DNA from: Narthecium ossifragum
Lineage: Eukaryota; Streptophyta; Magnoliopsida; Dioscoreales; Nartheciaceae
Length of the DNA stretch: 64,000 nucleotides
NCBI GenBank assembly: GCA_963920575.1
Contig: OY986967.1
Coordinates: 25,716,884-25,780,883, forward strand
Direction of reading: 5' to 3'
The notes under the pieces are model-generated. The model was not told the DNA's origin. It ran no database searches and saw only the letters and a list, made by a program, of their open reading frames with translations. Of this stretch, positions 1-11,500 are shown one piece after another (within the stretch, counting starts at the first letter, position 1; every line of letters begins with the position of its first letter). Made by a program: the position numbers and the translations under genes.

Positions 1-2487
1 GTCGATCACATGAAAAAATTCCACCATCAAATGATCCAAGATGGGATTTTTCCGGATATAGTCACCTACAACACCATGATCAAGGTGTTCTGTGATAACT
101 CCATGTTGGTCGACGCCAAATGGTTGTTGAGATGCTTGCTAGATGCTGGGCTGAGTGCTGATGCGTTTACGTACAACTCCGTGATGCTGGGGTGTTGCAA
201 GAGTGGATTTTTAGATATTGCATGTTGGGTGTTTGTTATGATGCCGCATCTGGGTTGCCAGAGAAATGAGTTCACGTATACAATTCTACTTCATGGACTT
301 TGCGAGGTTGGTCGGGTTGACCAAGCTCGCGTGGCATTTTTGAAGATGGAAGATGACAGGTGCCGCCCAAATGTACATACTTACACAGTGATGATCCACA
401 GATTATGCAAGAATGGCAGGATTACAGAAGCTGAAGGGCTGCTAAATGAGATTTGTCAGAGAGGTTTGGTTCCGACTGTTGTTACTTACAATGCTTTGAT
501 TGATGGGTATTGTAAGACAGGAAAGATTGCTGCTGCCTGTGAAGTTATGGAGCAGATGGAATCGAGTGGTTGCAAGCCGGATATTTGGACATATTCAATG
601 GTGTTATTTGGATTATGTAAGGAAGAAAGGATTGAAGATGCTGAGAGAATGATGACTGAGATCGCTGAGAAAGGTTTGGTTGCTAATGTGTTCGTTTACA
701 GTTCTATTGTTTATGGGTACTGTAAGATGGGAAGATTTGAAGATGCTGTTCGAGTTGTGCAATTAATGGAACTTAATGGATGTAAACCAGATGTTTGGAT
801 TTATACGATTATGATTGATGGCCTCAGTAAGGAGAATAGGCTCGGGGAGGCAAGAAAAATGCTGGATGAGGTTTTGGATAGAGATTTGGTTCCCAGTGCT
901 GTAACATACAGTGCATTGATTGATGGGTATTGTAAGAAGGGAAATACTGATGCTGCATTCGAAGTAATGGAACTGATGAGAACAAATGGTTGCAAGCCTA
1001 ATGCATGGACATATAACGAGCTGATTTATGGTTTTTGTCTGCAGCGAAAGGTTCATAAGGCAATGGCTTTGTTGAGAAAAATGGACGAGGCTGGAATATC
1101 TCCGAACATTGTTACTTATACTAACTTAATCCATGGGCAGTGTGTGGAGGATCAAATAGATAATGCATTTAGGTTGCTCAAATTGATGGATGGGGATCAC
1201 ATGGCCCCTGATCAGTATATTTGTTGTATTTTAATAGAAGCTCTTTGCAGGCTTGGGAGAACAGAAGAAGCTTACTCCCTTTTTGGTTCTCTACTTAAGA
1301 GAGGAATAAGTGCAAATGAGGTCATATATACTGCATACATACATGGTTTGTGTAAAGCTGGAAAAATTGAAATTGCTCGCTCATTGTTAGAGCAAATGGT
1401 CTCTGAGAGCTGCTTTCCAGATGCATTTACCTACACCGTTTTGATAGATGGATTATGTAAAGAAAAGAAATTGCCAGAAGCCTTGACATTACTTGATGAA
1501 ATGTCTGAGAAGGGGGTTAAAGCCACAAGTGTCACTTATACAGTTCTTATTGACGAGATGATGAAAGAAGGGGAATATGAACATGCTAAAAGGATGTTGG
1601 ATGAAATGTTTTCTTCAGGGTGTAAGCCCAATGCCTTCACGTACACAGTGTTCTTGCGTACCTATTGTGATCAAGGAAAGGTCAAAGATGCTGAAAATAT
1701 TTTGGTTGAGATGAAAAGGGAAGGGGTTTCTCCTGATTTAATGACTTATAATACTTTGATAGATGGATATGGAAACATGGGGTGTATAGATAAAGCTTTT
1801 TCTGTGCTCCATGACATGGTTTATGCTGCATTTGAACCCAACTACTGGACTTATTCTATTCTTCTTAAACATCTCACGAGAAGGAAGCTGCTTAAAAATG
1901 CCTTTGCTGATCATTCCAACTTGTGGGAAATATTGGAAATTGATACTGTGATGGAGCTTCTGGAGGAAATGATGGAGAATGGTTGCCCTCCTAGTGTCAC
2001 CACTTACAATGCCGTTATTTTAGGATTTTGCAAAGTGTGCCGGTTGGAAGAAGCATCTTTACTGCTCTCTCATATGAAAGAGGTTGAGTTAGTTCCTGAC
2101 GAAACTATATACACTGCTCTCATCAATTGTTGTTGCAAGCAAAAAAAAAATTTGGAGGCATCGAGATTTTTGTTTTCTATGACTGAATGTGGTTATCTAC
2201 CAAACCTGGAATCTTATCAACTTCTTATCTCTGGGTTGTGCGGTGAAGGAAAGTTTGATGAGGCTAAATTGGTATTCTGTGACACAATTGAAAGAGGATA
2301 TAATCATGACGAAATTGCATGGAAAGTCCTTATTGATGGTCTACTCCAAAATGGCTATATTAGTATTTGCTCTCAGATGTTATCCATCATGGAGGAAAGG
2401 CACAGTTGCCCAAGTCTTCAAACATATGACATGATAGACCCACATATTTGTGGAGTCCCTGGGGAAATAGTTGAGATTAGTGGCTAA
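1..2487 (+). CDS. P-class pentatricopeptide repeat (PPR) protein, 3' part
   Basis: The frame is open from base 1 (codons gtc gat cac precede the first ATG at 10) to TAA at 2485-2487, so the 5' end probably lies outside the window. The 825 residues after that ATG are almost wholly tandem repeats of about 35 aa. They carry recurrent signatures such as VTYNALIDGYCK, the G(C)KP(D/N) turn and the WTY/VTY helix start, which gives roughly 20 P-type PPR motifs. I see no E or DYW C-terminal domain, so C-to-U editing is not suggested. P-class PPR proteins usually bind organellar RNA and affect its stability, processing or translation. The N-terminal targeting peptide would lie upstream. No intron is needed, as is typical for this family. 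The run of ten A near 2143 keeps the frame. The specific target cannot be inferred. Confidence 0.93.
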   Translation, partial: VDHMKKFHHQMIQDGIFPDIVTYNTMIKVFCDNSMLVDAKWLLRCLLDAGLSADAFTYNSVMLGCCKSGFLDIACWVFVMMPHLGCQRNEFTYTILLHGLCEVGRVDQARVAFLKMEDDRCRPNVHTYTVMIHRLCKNGRITEAEGLLNEICQRGLVPTVVTYNALIDGYCKTGKIAAACEVMEQMESSGCKPDIWTYSMVLFGLCKEERIEDAERMMTEIAEKGLVANVFVYSSIVYGYCKMGRFEDAVRVVQLMELNGCKPDVWIYTIMIDGLSKENRLGEARKMLDEVLDRDLVPSAVTYSALIDGYCKKGNTDAAFEVMELMRTNGCKPNAWTYNELIYGFCLQRKVHKAMALLRKMDEAGISPNIVTYTNLIHGQCVEDQIDNAFRLLKLMDGDHMAPDQYICCILIEALCRLGRTEEAYSLFGSLLKRGISANEVIYTAYIHGLCKAGKIEIARSLLEQMVSESCFPDAFTYTVLIDGLCKEKKLPEALTLLDEMSEKGVKATSVTYTVLIDEMMKEGEYEHAKRMLDEMFSSGCKPNAFTYTVFLRTYCDQGKVKDAENILVEMKREGVSPDLMTYNTLIDGYGNMGCIDKAFSVLHDMVYAAFEPNYWTYSILLKHLTRRKLLKNAFADHSNLWEILEIDTVMELLEEMMENGCPPSVTTYNAVILGFCKVCRLEEASLLLSHMKEVELVPDETIYTALINCCCKQKKNLEASRFLFSMTECGYLPNLESYQLLISGLCGEGKFDEAKLVFCDTIERGYNHDEIAWKVLIDGLLQNGYISICSQMLSIMEERHSCPSLQTYDMIDPHICGVPGEIVEISG

Positions 2488-4686
2488 TCCTCTTTGTTGG
2501 CAATTTCCTTTCTTGCTTATCCGAGTGATATCTATTAACCTCATGAGCACTTCAAGTGAGGGAGTTGATAATTAAGCTGGGGAATTACACAGCAGTTGTG
2601 TTTCTTTTGACATATATTCCACCCTATTGGTGATGTTAACAAATGAAGGGTAGTGGAAACCGCTAGTATCAGCTGGCCACAAGATGTCCTCTTCTAGCTG
2701 ATGGCACAAACCAGGTCTGTGTTTTTTCCTGCAATTTTTTAATTTCGCACATCATTTATCCATATACAGAAGAATTGGTGTAAAACTGAAACAAACTACA
2801 CTATGGTATAGTAATTCAAAGCCTATCCAAATTTTGTGAAATCAAACGTTATAATACCATTAGTTTTTATGGAAATGATTTGTGGGTTGAGAAATATTTA
2901 CCAAGGTTGCTGGAAGGTTGCCCTCGCTTTCTACTTATATAGTCTAATAGGTAACCAGAGAGACCGTTCAGGTGGCCGTTCAAGATTAGCAACATAATCC
3001 ATAAAGACACAATTTTTTCAAACCTCCAAAGTGGAGATGACTGCTACAATTAAAATTGTTGATCCCATAAAGTTCCACTCTGTAATTTTCTCGCTTTTAA
3101 CAAAATAGATAGCTTTATTATGGAGCTATAACTTCATGCACTGACAGTTAAAACTAAAGATGCTAGAAAAACAAGCTGGGGAAAAAAGATGCCATATATG
3201 AGTTTGGCCGATTTGATTTAAAAACACCAGCTAAATTGTGTCTACTAGATATGTTGCTTATAGATTATTATATGGACATATATTTTTCTAATTACTAATT
3301 TACAAACTTCTTTAATGAATCGACAGGCATATCATCAAATGTCAACAATTGGCACCCCGATACTTGATACGGTGAGCATTCATCTCCTGAACCTTTTTCT
3401 GTTGTGGAGAAATTTTGTTAATAACTTTACCTTCTAACTGGCTCTCCCAATTCTCGATGATTAGGGGCTGAGAAAGCAAAAACAAATTGGAAAATGAAAG
3501 TTAAAAGAAGTCAAATGCAAATGTATCATCTCAAATGTGGTATCACTATCTCTCATGTTCTGTAATATTCCTTCTTTTCTTTGTGACTAGAGTATTTTTT
3601 CCTTATTGACATTCACATTTTTTATGGCCATGAATTATTGATCATCTGGAATCATTTGTTTCATTTGGATATGTTACATCATATGGCTTATGCATATTCT
3701 TTTACTATCTTTTTCTCATCTTGGCGTCTCTCGAGGGGATGCATTTTTGGCATCTTTAAACACTTGGTATATTATTTGTATTAGCTTTTCCTTTCGAGAA
3801 ATATTTTTTCATGCAATCTTTGAGGAGAAATGAAAATCTATTTAGTTACCATGTATGTATCAATATACTCTTTAGGAGATGAAACACATTGTTCTCAAAC
3901 TGCACATATCTTTTCATGTCAAGTAAATCATCTAGTTTCTTCTCTTTCTATGGGCTGAGAGAAGGAAAACCATCTTCCCATCTCTTCATTATTATGATTG
4001 AAACAGCGACAAATTTATTATTCGGTTTTTCGAAGGAAGAATGAGGTCGATTCTCTGATCTTATCTTTGCAGATAATTTACAGGCTATCATTATGATCAA
4101 TGACCAATGTTGAGATAATACTCCTGGATTTCTGATTCTGAAGACAGATATAAGCTAGTGAGAAATTGATCCCTTCTGAAGGAATTGCAACATGGTCAAC
4201 TAGCTGCAGCTTCTCCTGAAGAAATCTGAGTCAAATAGCAAATATGTTGCATCTTCAGTGTTCTTTGAGCAGTCGACATTGACATCTTGCCATGAAGATT
4301 GAATGAGTGATTGATGCTCGAAGTACTAAAGATCCGCCTTCAAATGAATTGGTTCTATAGCGAGTGTACAGCTTACAATCTATAAACTTCTCGAGCACAA
4401 AAGCCTGGTGTTATTTCAAAGGAAGAAAGCTGAGTGCAGTCAGTGATCTTCTGCAATACTCCAGGTAGACTTTAAGATGGGTAGAACAACTTTCCAATCT
4501 AGCTTTGATGATTTTTATCGGCAAGTATATTGTACCATTATTTAATAATAATAATAATATTATTATTATTTTACTCTAACTAGGGTTCGAATGGGGCTCG
4601 ACTAGAAGCCAATATGGGTAAGGGTTAGGACCGTTAGATTTAGATTTGTGGCAGCTGTATTAGGGCTCATTGGGAGACTCTGTCAA
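2488..4686. other. Spacer and probable 3' UTR downstream of the PPR gene
   Basis: No coding frame of credible length is seen. The sequence is AT-rich. It may hold a spliced 3' UTR of the PPR transcript (a possible donor lies near 2714), but this is not demonstrable from sequence alone. Confidence 0.5.
4547..4570. repeat. Perfect AAT/ATT palindrome
   Basis: (AAT)4 is followed directly by (ATT)4, giving a 24-bp perfect palindrome. It is extended on the left by another AAT unit. It could extrude as a cruciform and is probably a microsatellite product. Confidence 0.8.
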
Positions 4687-4694
4687 TTCAATTA

Positions 4695-5535
4695 CGGTGC
4701 GTCTATTTACACCGTCCAAATGACCAAGGACACCGTCCAAATTTTTTTTCCCGATAATATCGATAATACCCTTCATATCAATGTCTTAAATACCCCTCTT
4801 AAATAACCAAATGTCTTTCTTCATCCTTTTTCTTCATGTTTTTGCTAAGGACACAGCCATGGATATCCCGTTATAACTCTCCATCATCTCCTTTCCTCTA
4901 AGCCCTAACGAACAATGTCTCCATCGCCTCCATCACCACCTCCATCTAATCCAGGCGGAGCTCCATCATCTTCCTACATTGTCTTTCTCCCCAACCTCCC
5001 ACTATCCATCTAATCCAGGCGAAGCTCCGAGAAGACCTACAGGAGAAGGTACTCGAACTAGAGAAGATGTTATGGGACACGGTGGTCGGAGGGAACGCCT
5101 CTAGAGAAGAAGCATATGGAGAAGACGCCTCTCGGACGGCTCTGGTACTCGTTTTTCTTTCCCATCGATATAGTTCGGTTTTTAAAAATCGAAGTATTAT
5201 TTTTGTTTTGATTTTTAAAAATCGAATTTGTACGGTTTTTAAAAATCGAACTTATGATCTATTCAAAACAGTATTCGGTTGTATGTCTGGTTTTTAAAAA
5301 TCGAACTTGTAAAAGTATGTTCGTTTTTTAAAAGTCGACTTATATTCGGGTTTGAAAAAGCGAACATGAAACAAAGGTTTGGTTTTTAAAAATCAAATAT
5401 TTGTAAAGATAGTTAAGGAAGAGTAGGAAAAAATAGACGGTGTAGATAACATTTCTGTTGGATTTCAAAATAACACGCGGTGTAGTTAGAAATGACGGTC
5501 TCTTAGCCATTTGAGCGGTGTAAATAGACGCACCC
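4695..5535. mobile_element. Non-autonomous TIR element, 841 bp, with 8-bp TSD
   Basis: The ends are imperfect inverted repeats of about 29 bp (left CGGTGCGTCTATTTACACCG, right the complement with few changes). They are flanked by the direct repeat TTCAATTA at 4687-4694 and 5536-5543, the 8-bp duplication expected for hAT-type insertion. The left interior (about 4915-5150) is C- and G-rich with proline-rich codons after an ATG at 4915 and looks like captured or ancestral coding sequence. The right interior (about 5165-5395) repeats a self-complementary unit, TTCGGTTTTTAAAAATCGAA, roughly six times. No transposase is recognised, so movement would need an autonomous relative. Superfamily is inferred from TSD length only. 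Confidence 0.82.
5165..5395. repeat. Array of self-complementary GGTTTTTAAAAATCGAA units
   Basis: About six diverged units of GGTTTTTAAAAATCGAA are spaced 25-50 bp apart inside the TIR element. Each unit is nearly its own reverse complement, so the array could fold on itself. Confidence 0.75.
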
Positions 5536-6206
5536 TTCAATTACCCATCCGGCTATCCCCCACTCGCGACCCGAAGACGATCGGAGAAGCGTTCGGTGAG
5601 ATCCCCTCGGCGGTCCTCTTCTTCCGGTAATCCTCTACTCTTCTTTCTCCGTTTCTTCTCGGCCACACCAGGATGCTACTCTCCCGTACGTAGACACACC
5701 GGCGATGCCGATCGCCGTCGCCTCCCGCGGTCCATGGCCAGCGCCTTCTCCTCCCTCTTCTTTTCTGTTTTCTCCGATTTCCTCTGTCTCTGCCTTTTAT
5801 TTTATGGGTTCTCCGGTGAAACGCATGATCACCGCCGCGAGCACGGCCATCGAGCACCGCCTTGTCTTCTGTTGCTCTCTTCCTCTCCGTTCTTCTTCCT
5901 TTCCGCTCGAGAACTTCTTAGATCTCCTTGACTTCGCCGGCGCTCCGCTCGGTCCGACGTCGGAACCCATCGGACCCCAGATTAACCCTGCCGACTAACT
6001 TATTTCCTGTTCAAAGATTTAGGGCAGATTTAGGTTACTTGAATTCGTATATGCACTTGTTTGTACATCAATTTTTCAAATTTATGATACATTACTTGTT
6101 TGCATTAGTTGTTACTCCAATCTATATGGCTTCTTTCTTAGTAATTGCCCTAAATTCAGTCTGCTTCATCGTCTACTCACCCCTGCTTTCTCAACAAGGC
6201 TGCCAA

Positions 6207-6999
6207 ATGTCCGCTTACGAGAATGTTGTTGGGGGCAAGCTAAAGCTGAAAGGAAAAGCTTTGAATGTGAAAGCTGGTGGGATGAAGAAGAAGAAGAAGA
6301 AACACAAGCACCATTCTGATGGGGAGACCCAGATTGTAGGAGAAGAACCTTTGGCAGGTTGGTCCCGGGACTTCTGCTTTCTTTTCTTTTTTTTTGAGTT
6401 AATATCGTAGCTCACCCTTAAAACATGCTAAATATCACATTTTCACAGTACACTGTTGACAATTATCAATTCCATCTGACTATAGCTTTCATCATGATTG
6501 AAAAAAACCATCAAGAAACTTAAATGTCCTTGGACATTAACATGTCAGTAGGTCTGGCTTATTGAGCACTCCGAACAAATTTTTGAGGAATTTCAATTGT
6601 TCTCTAACAGCAAATCCACACATTACTATGATTCAACAAGACATCCCTTGATCTTTAGAGAACGTTACTTTGTTGCCAAACATATCGAGAAAAATTCCTT
6701 GATATCTTGTGTTTCCCATTTTGGTCTGGCCGTCTATAGGAGAAAGTTCCATAGTATCCACTGATCCTGCTGAGGACATGGTCGAAGCTGACAAGTCGGG
6801 GAATGAAGAGCATCGTCCTGATTATGATGATCACCTCACACCAGCTGAAAGGACATACATAGAACAGAAGCAGAACATCGAGCTTCGTAGGAGTGCCAAA
6901 ACTGCCAACAAATCCCATCGCGACAGGATCCAGGACTTCAACCAGTATTTAGCTAATATGAGTGAGCATTATGACATACCTAAAGTAGGCCCTGGTTGA
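6207..6999 (+). CDS. FAM32A-like small basic protein (2 exons)
   Basis: Exons are 6207-6357 and 6740-6999, with donor CAG|GTTGG and acceptor CTATAG|GAG. The phase is continuous and gives 136 aa. The start is chosen at ATG 6207 because the product begins MSAYENVVGGKLKLKGKAL, the conserved N-terminus of FAM32A proteins. A lysine run with a KKKHKHH segment (about residues 36-46) follows. The conserved C-terminal half has LTPAERTYIEQKQ, then a basic helix ending in FNQYLANMSEHYDIPKVGPG. Human FAM32A (about 112 aa) sits near the spliceosome catalytic centre and promotes exon ligation; a similar nuclear role is inferred by homology. The GC-rich stretch 5550-5990 is likely promoter and 5' UTR, with a possible leader intron starting near 5629 and ending near 6200. 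Confidence 0.92.
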
Positions 7000-8549
7000 G
7001 TTGGAGGTACTTCTAGACGTAAGCGGACGGTCTCCGTCTCCAACAATGCTCCAGCAATGCCTGTTAGTCAGCAATGCTTGTTAGTGTCGTGCTTTTAGGG
7101 GAGGTTACTACTGTTGTTGACAGAATCCTAGTGTTCTGGAGATTCAAACAATACTACTTTGGAAGTTTCTATGTACCATGCTCGAGAATCCTTTGCTCTG
7201 TTCTGTGCAGTGAGTATTCTTGTGTTAGTTGTCTTCAAATTGCTATACTGCTTTGGAGTTCAGTGAAAGGTTTGTTCGCTTTGGTCTAACTATCGTGATC
7301 CTATCTTCATCTAATTGTGTTCAATATTTCTATTTCTAGTCAAATGCCTTTTTGGATGTCCATCTATATCCTTGATACGAGGTGCCTCTTTTTGTTACCG
7401 CAGCCTGCAGTTTGATGCAACGAAGCTCAATTCTCAGGTTGCAATTACAATATACTGATGCTTGAAAGCAAGTTAATTGCAACCCACTCCGGCACTCCCA
7501 CACAGCTTTACCACTATCAAACAAGTAAAGGAACCCATATTAGAAGCAACGAATGTTCTTCATACTCATAGTTTTGATCATTTCAAATCTATCAATAATT
7601 TCTTCGCCAAAATTATTGTTCGTGAGCTAAATAAGAAAACACAGCATAGAAAAAAAGATAACACACTCTAGTCCCACAAGTCCATTCTACAATTAAAAAG
7701 AAAATATGGACCAAAGAAAAAAATTAAATAAGAGAGGTCACGATGAGGATTTGCTCCAAAAGAAAGAACAAAGAGAACGAAAAAAAAAACGAGCACAATG
7801 AAGGGAAACAGTAATATTATTTAAAAGGTGTCATAGCCTCATAGGGGCAGACTAATCCCAAGCAAATGCCCTAGAAAACAAGATAGGAAGCCCCCAAGGA
7901 GCGCTTTTTTTTTTTTGCTCAAGGGAAAGCCCCCCAAGAGCTGCTATCTTCAATTACATACGAACCTGAAGAAAACTCCACATTACCTAGTTTTCTAATC
8001 ATGGCTGTTTCAAATGTCAAACAAATAGACACATAAATTGCACTGCTATTTTTGTGATACCAAATCACTATTTTTGATACATTCTCTTATCAAAATTTTC
8101 TTTACATGCCAACAACAGAAGAACTATCCGCTATTTTAAACTCTTGCCCCCCAACAGTCCCTATCCCCCCAACAAAGTAGAAGAAAGCGGAAGAGGTTAC
8201 CGAGTAAAAAAGAAAACAAACTTCACTTCACTTCTACTCACAAGTAATGTCACAGAATAGGGAAAAGAGAAACATTTAATAGCCACAGCGAGCATTATTT
8301 CTACTGAGTCAGGATCTCCTTAACTAGCTGAGAAATGGTCAAAAAACTTGTTCCTCCACCCTCGAGTAATCTGGTATTCTGATCCTTTCCTGCACATCTT
8401 GGCTGTTCTTCTATGTATATACACTCTTCTTCAGACCAAACTAATCCGCTATTTAATCTTCTGACCAAATCACAATAGCCTCAAAAATTGATAAGGCCCA
8501 AGTCCATTTCTCTCATCAGCTTATTACCGCCAAATATGATTGCCACCAC
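7000..8549. other. Convergent 3' UTR region of FAM32A-like and GIP1-like genes
   Basis: The tail of the + strand FAM32A-like transcript (to about 7300) meets the 3' end of the - strand GIP1-like gene. Both strands contain only short frames with no recognisable domain. Purine-rich tracts lie at 7630-7830. Confidence 0.5.
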
Positions 8550-11500
8550 TCAATAATTATTGGCCCAATTGACTTGCGCATGTTGTGTTTGCTGATAAAC
8601 TCCTGCGGGAGGGCCCACCATTTCAATAGTTCCAGCCATGGCCTGAGACTGTTGGAACATCGAGTGAAGAGCAGAACCAGCAATGATGGTCTGGTTCGGG
8701 TGGTAGATTCCAGTGAAGGCGCCATGGCCAGCTTGCGCGGGTCCATAGCTCAAGTGCTGACCCTGAGGAGGGAGGTTATAGAAAGCAACTGGCAGAGGAG
8801 AAATTTCCCGACCAGGTGCAGGAATCCAGACAGCTGTACCCTCAGTCTGCTAGGGAAGATCAACCAAGGTGTAAAGAAAGTGTATAAATTTGAACCAGAA
8901 AGGTGAAAGTGTATTAGGTACGAATAGCTCATGAGCGTTTAAGAAAAAAAGGGTGCTAGATATTATCTTTACCTCTTATCAGTTGGCTCTCAGTTAAAAC
9001 TCGGTTGCTGACCTTTCTTAGGACAAAATTTATTGAGATCAAAGACTTACACTACAAAGAGAAAATACTCTGCAAATATGAAGTATGGGGAAGTAATGTC
9101 CAATTGAGGATAGTGTGCTTTCTGTCCTAATCTCCATTGTATAAGTCACTTTTGCATACATTGTTATTCATTAAGCTTTGTTCATAATGCTCCTAATTAG
9201 TCATAAGGGCAACAACTAACAATAATTAAAATTATCTAAGTTCCAAATTTGTTCATAAAGATCAGTTTTTGCAAAGGAGCTTAATTTTTATTTAAGATTT
9301 CCAAAGGAAAATATGAAATGAAATAAGTACCTGCTGCCCTTTGACATAGGAATGGTTGTCCTTGTAAGGAGAAACAGCTATCTCATCATTGTTAGTAGAT
9401 TTTCCACTAGTCACAGTAGAATTGGGGCTGTAACTGGCTGAACTTGATGGATACATCCCATAACCAGTTGGGATGGCAATCTGAGTTGCATTGCCTGCAT
9501 TAATTCCAGTCTTGTATTGAGCAACTGGGTATTTCACAGGGGTGGTAGCAGCTGCTGGAGGTGGATATATGCTACCAATTGGAGGTTGATGGGGGAATGC
9601 GGTGTTGTTTAAAAAGTGATGAAAAGCCGGTGGCTGAACATAGAATGGAAGATATGGTCCATATGAAACGAAGTTAGGTGGATAATGAGATATATGCAGA
9701 CCATTAGGCTGCCGAAATACTGGAACTGGTTGCTGGTTGACAGCGATAGAACTCTGCACAACTCCAGCAGCTTGTGTAACAGTAGGACCAGGGCTTGTTG
9801 GCGATAAGGTCAAAGAATTCCCACCCTGTAGGCCATAGATATATCCAAATCAGTAGTACAGTAATATCATGAAAATTTTTCACAATTATCAGAAAATTCA
9901 CCGAATACAGAGCTCTTAGAAGCTCTAAGTTGCCCAGCTGGAGAGGACAGCATTTAGTTTGCGAAATCTCCAAAGAAATTGTGATTATACTTTCTTATCC
10001 ACTCTGATTTCCATAAATTAGGAAGCAAATGCAAAGAACTCAAGTCTTTAATAGGGATGTGCCCGGCACTAATTTAAGAATGTTCTTAGTTGCAGGGAAG
10101 TGGAAAAAGAAACTATGTAATTTCAAGAAATATTCACTTTCTATCATTTGGTTGTCAGAACTAGTCTTGAACTTGACTTCCTTCACTTCTTCAAATTTGC
10201 CTACTACTCCTCACTTTTCTCGGAAGTTACCAGTCACATGAACAATGTTTACTTTCCTAATCAATCCACTAAGTACTTGCATGTTTGCCTCTTGAACCGT
10301 AACTTGACCTCACTTCCTAGTAACTAGTGACATCTAGACACTCTAGAAGTCACTTATGCCTCTTCTTCAACTTGCAACAAAAGACGCCCTAAGAGAGTGC
10401 TTGCACAAAACTTGGACGATAAAGAATACAAGGCAGTTGAAAAGAATATCAGATTTTCCAGAACATATGCCGTATTACAACTTCAAATTCTGGTAGGTCA
10501 ATCAGGCCTAATAAATTGAAGACATCTTGGTGAAGCCAGACAAATTTAAAGCAAATGCAGACAGAACAAGTATATCAGAAAAACAGATGCTTGAGACTTC
10601 TAACCTCTTTAGAAGACAGGCCAGTCTGAGAAGATAAAACCGTAATATTCCCATTGTAGTTGACAGCACCACCTGGTGCAAGAAAATGAGAGAAACGACC
10701 TTCAGTATCCACATTAGGCCGATAAATCTGACTATGGTAGCTGGCAGCGGGATCAAAAGTTTGCTGGACCTGGACAAAGTAGAACAATTAAGTACGCAAA
10801 GAAATTCAAGCACTAAAGGCCGCAAAAATGAAATAAATATGCTAATAAGAGAGCAAAGATTCACCTATTTGACAGAGAAAATAATCTGACACTCATAACA
10901 CATAACTGATGAATAGATATGAAGTCAAGAAAATAATATCATACAACCCCCAAAAAATATTTTGGTTAAAGCTTTAACACTTTCTTAGTCGTGCCGGTCT
11001 CAAAATGTGATTTCCAGCCACCTTTTGGTACCGTGTAAAGCTTAAAAATCACCTCCTTTTATCTTTCTCCTATAAATATTCTGGACAATGGACATATCTC
11101 AAGGAAAGATACACGGCTAAAAACTGTCAAATCTTTCACCATTAAACTCATACAAATACGTGTTTGACTAGGCACCTCGTCTTAAATCTTTGGTAAAAGA
11201 TTTAACACATTTTAAACCGTTATGTTGCTTTAAAGTTCCAACAGGTATTTAACCGTGAATTTGTCTTGAGATATGGTTTACAGATAGATATGAAAAAAAT
11301 TTAAGAAGTGGTACTTAAATGTTTGCAAAAGATAACAGAGATACAAATGCTTCTATAGGACAATATTAGATGCGGATAGCCTTACTGGGGGCAATGGGAA
11401 GGAAGGTCATGATTGACATTAAAGACATGATTATAGCCAGAAAACAAGAGCGCAAGGATTGAATGAAGAATTTTCTCAGGAGTCGCAGCAGGTTAGTTAA

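Noticed and set aside
5537..5998. Overlapping ORFs on both strands in the GC-rich leader of the FAM32A-like gene
   Set aside because: Low-complexity, Ser/Arg-rich, no family resemblance. The region is better explained as 5' UTR.
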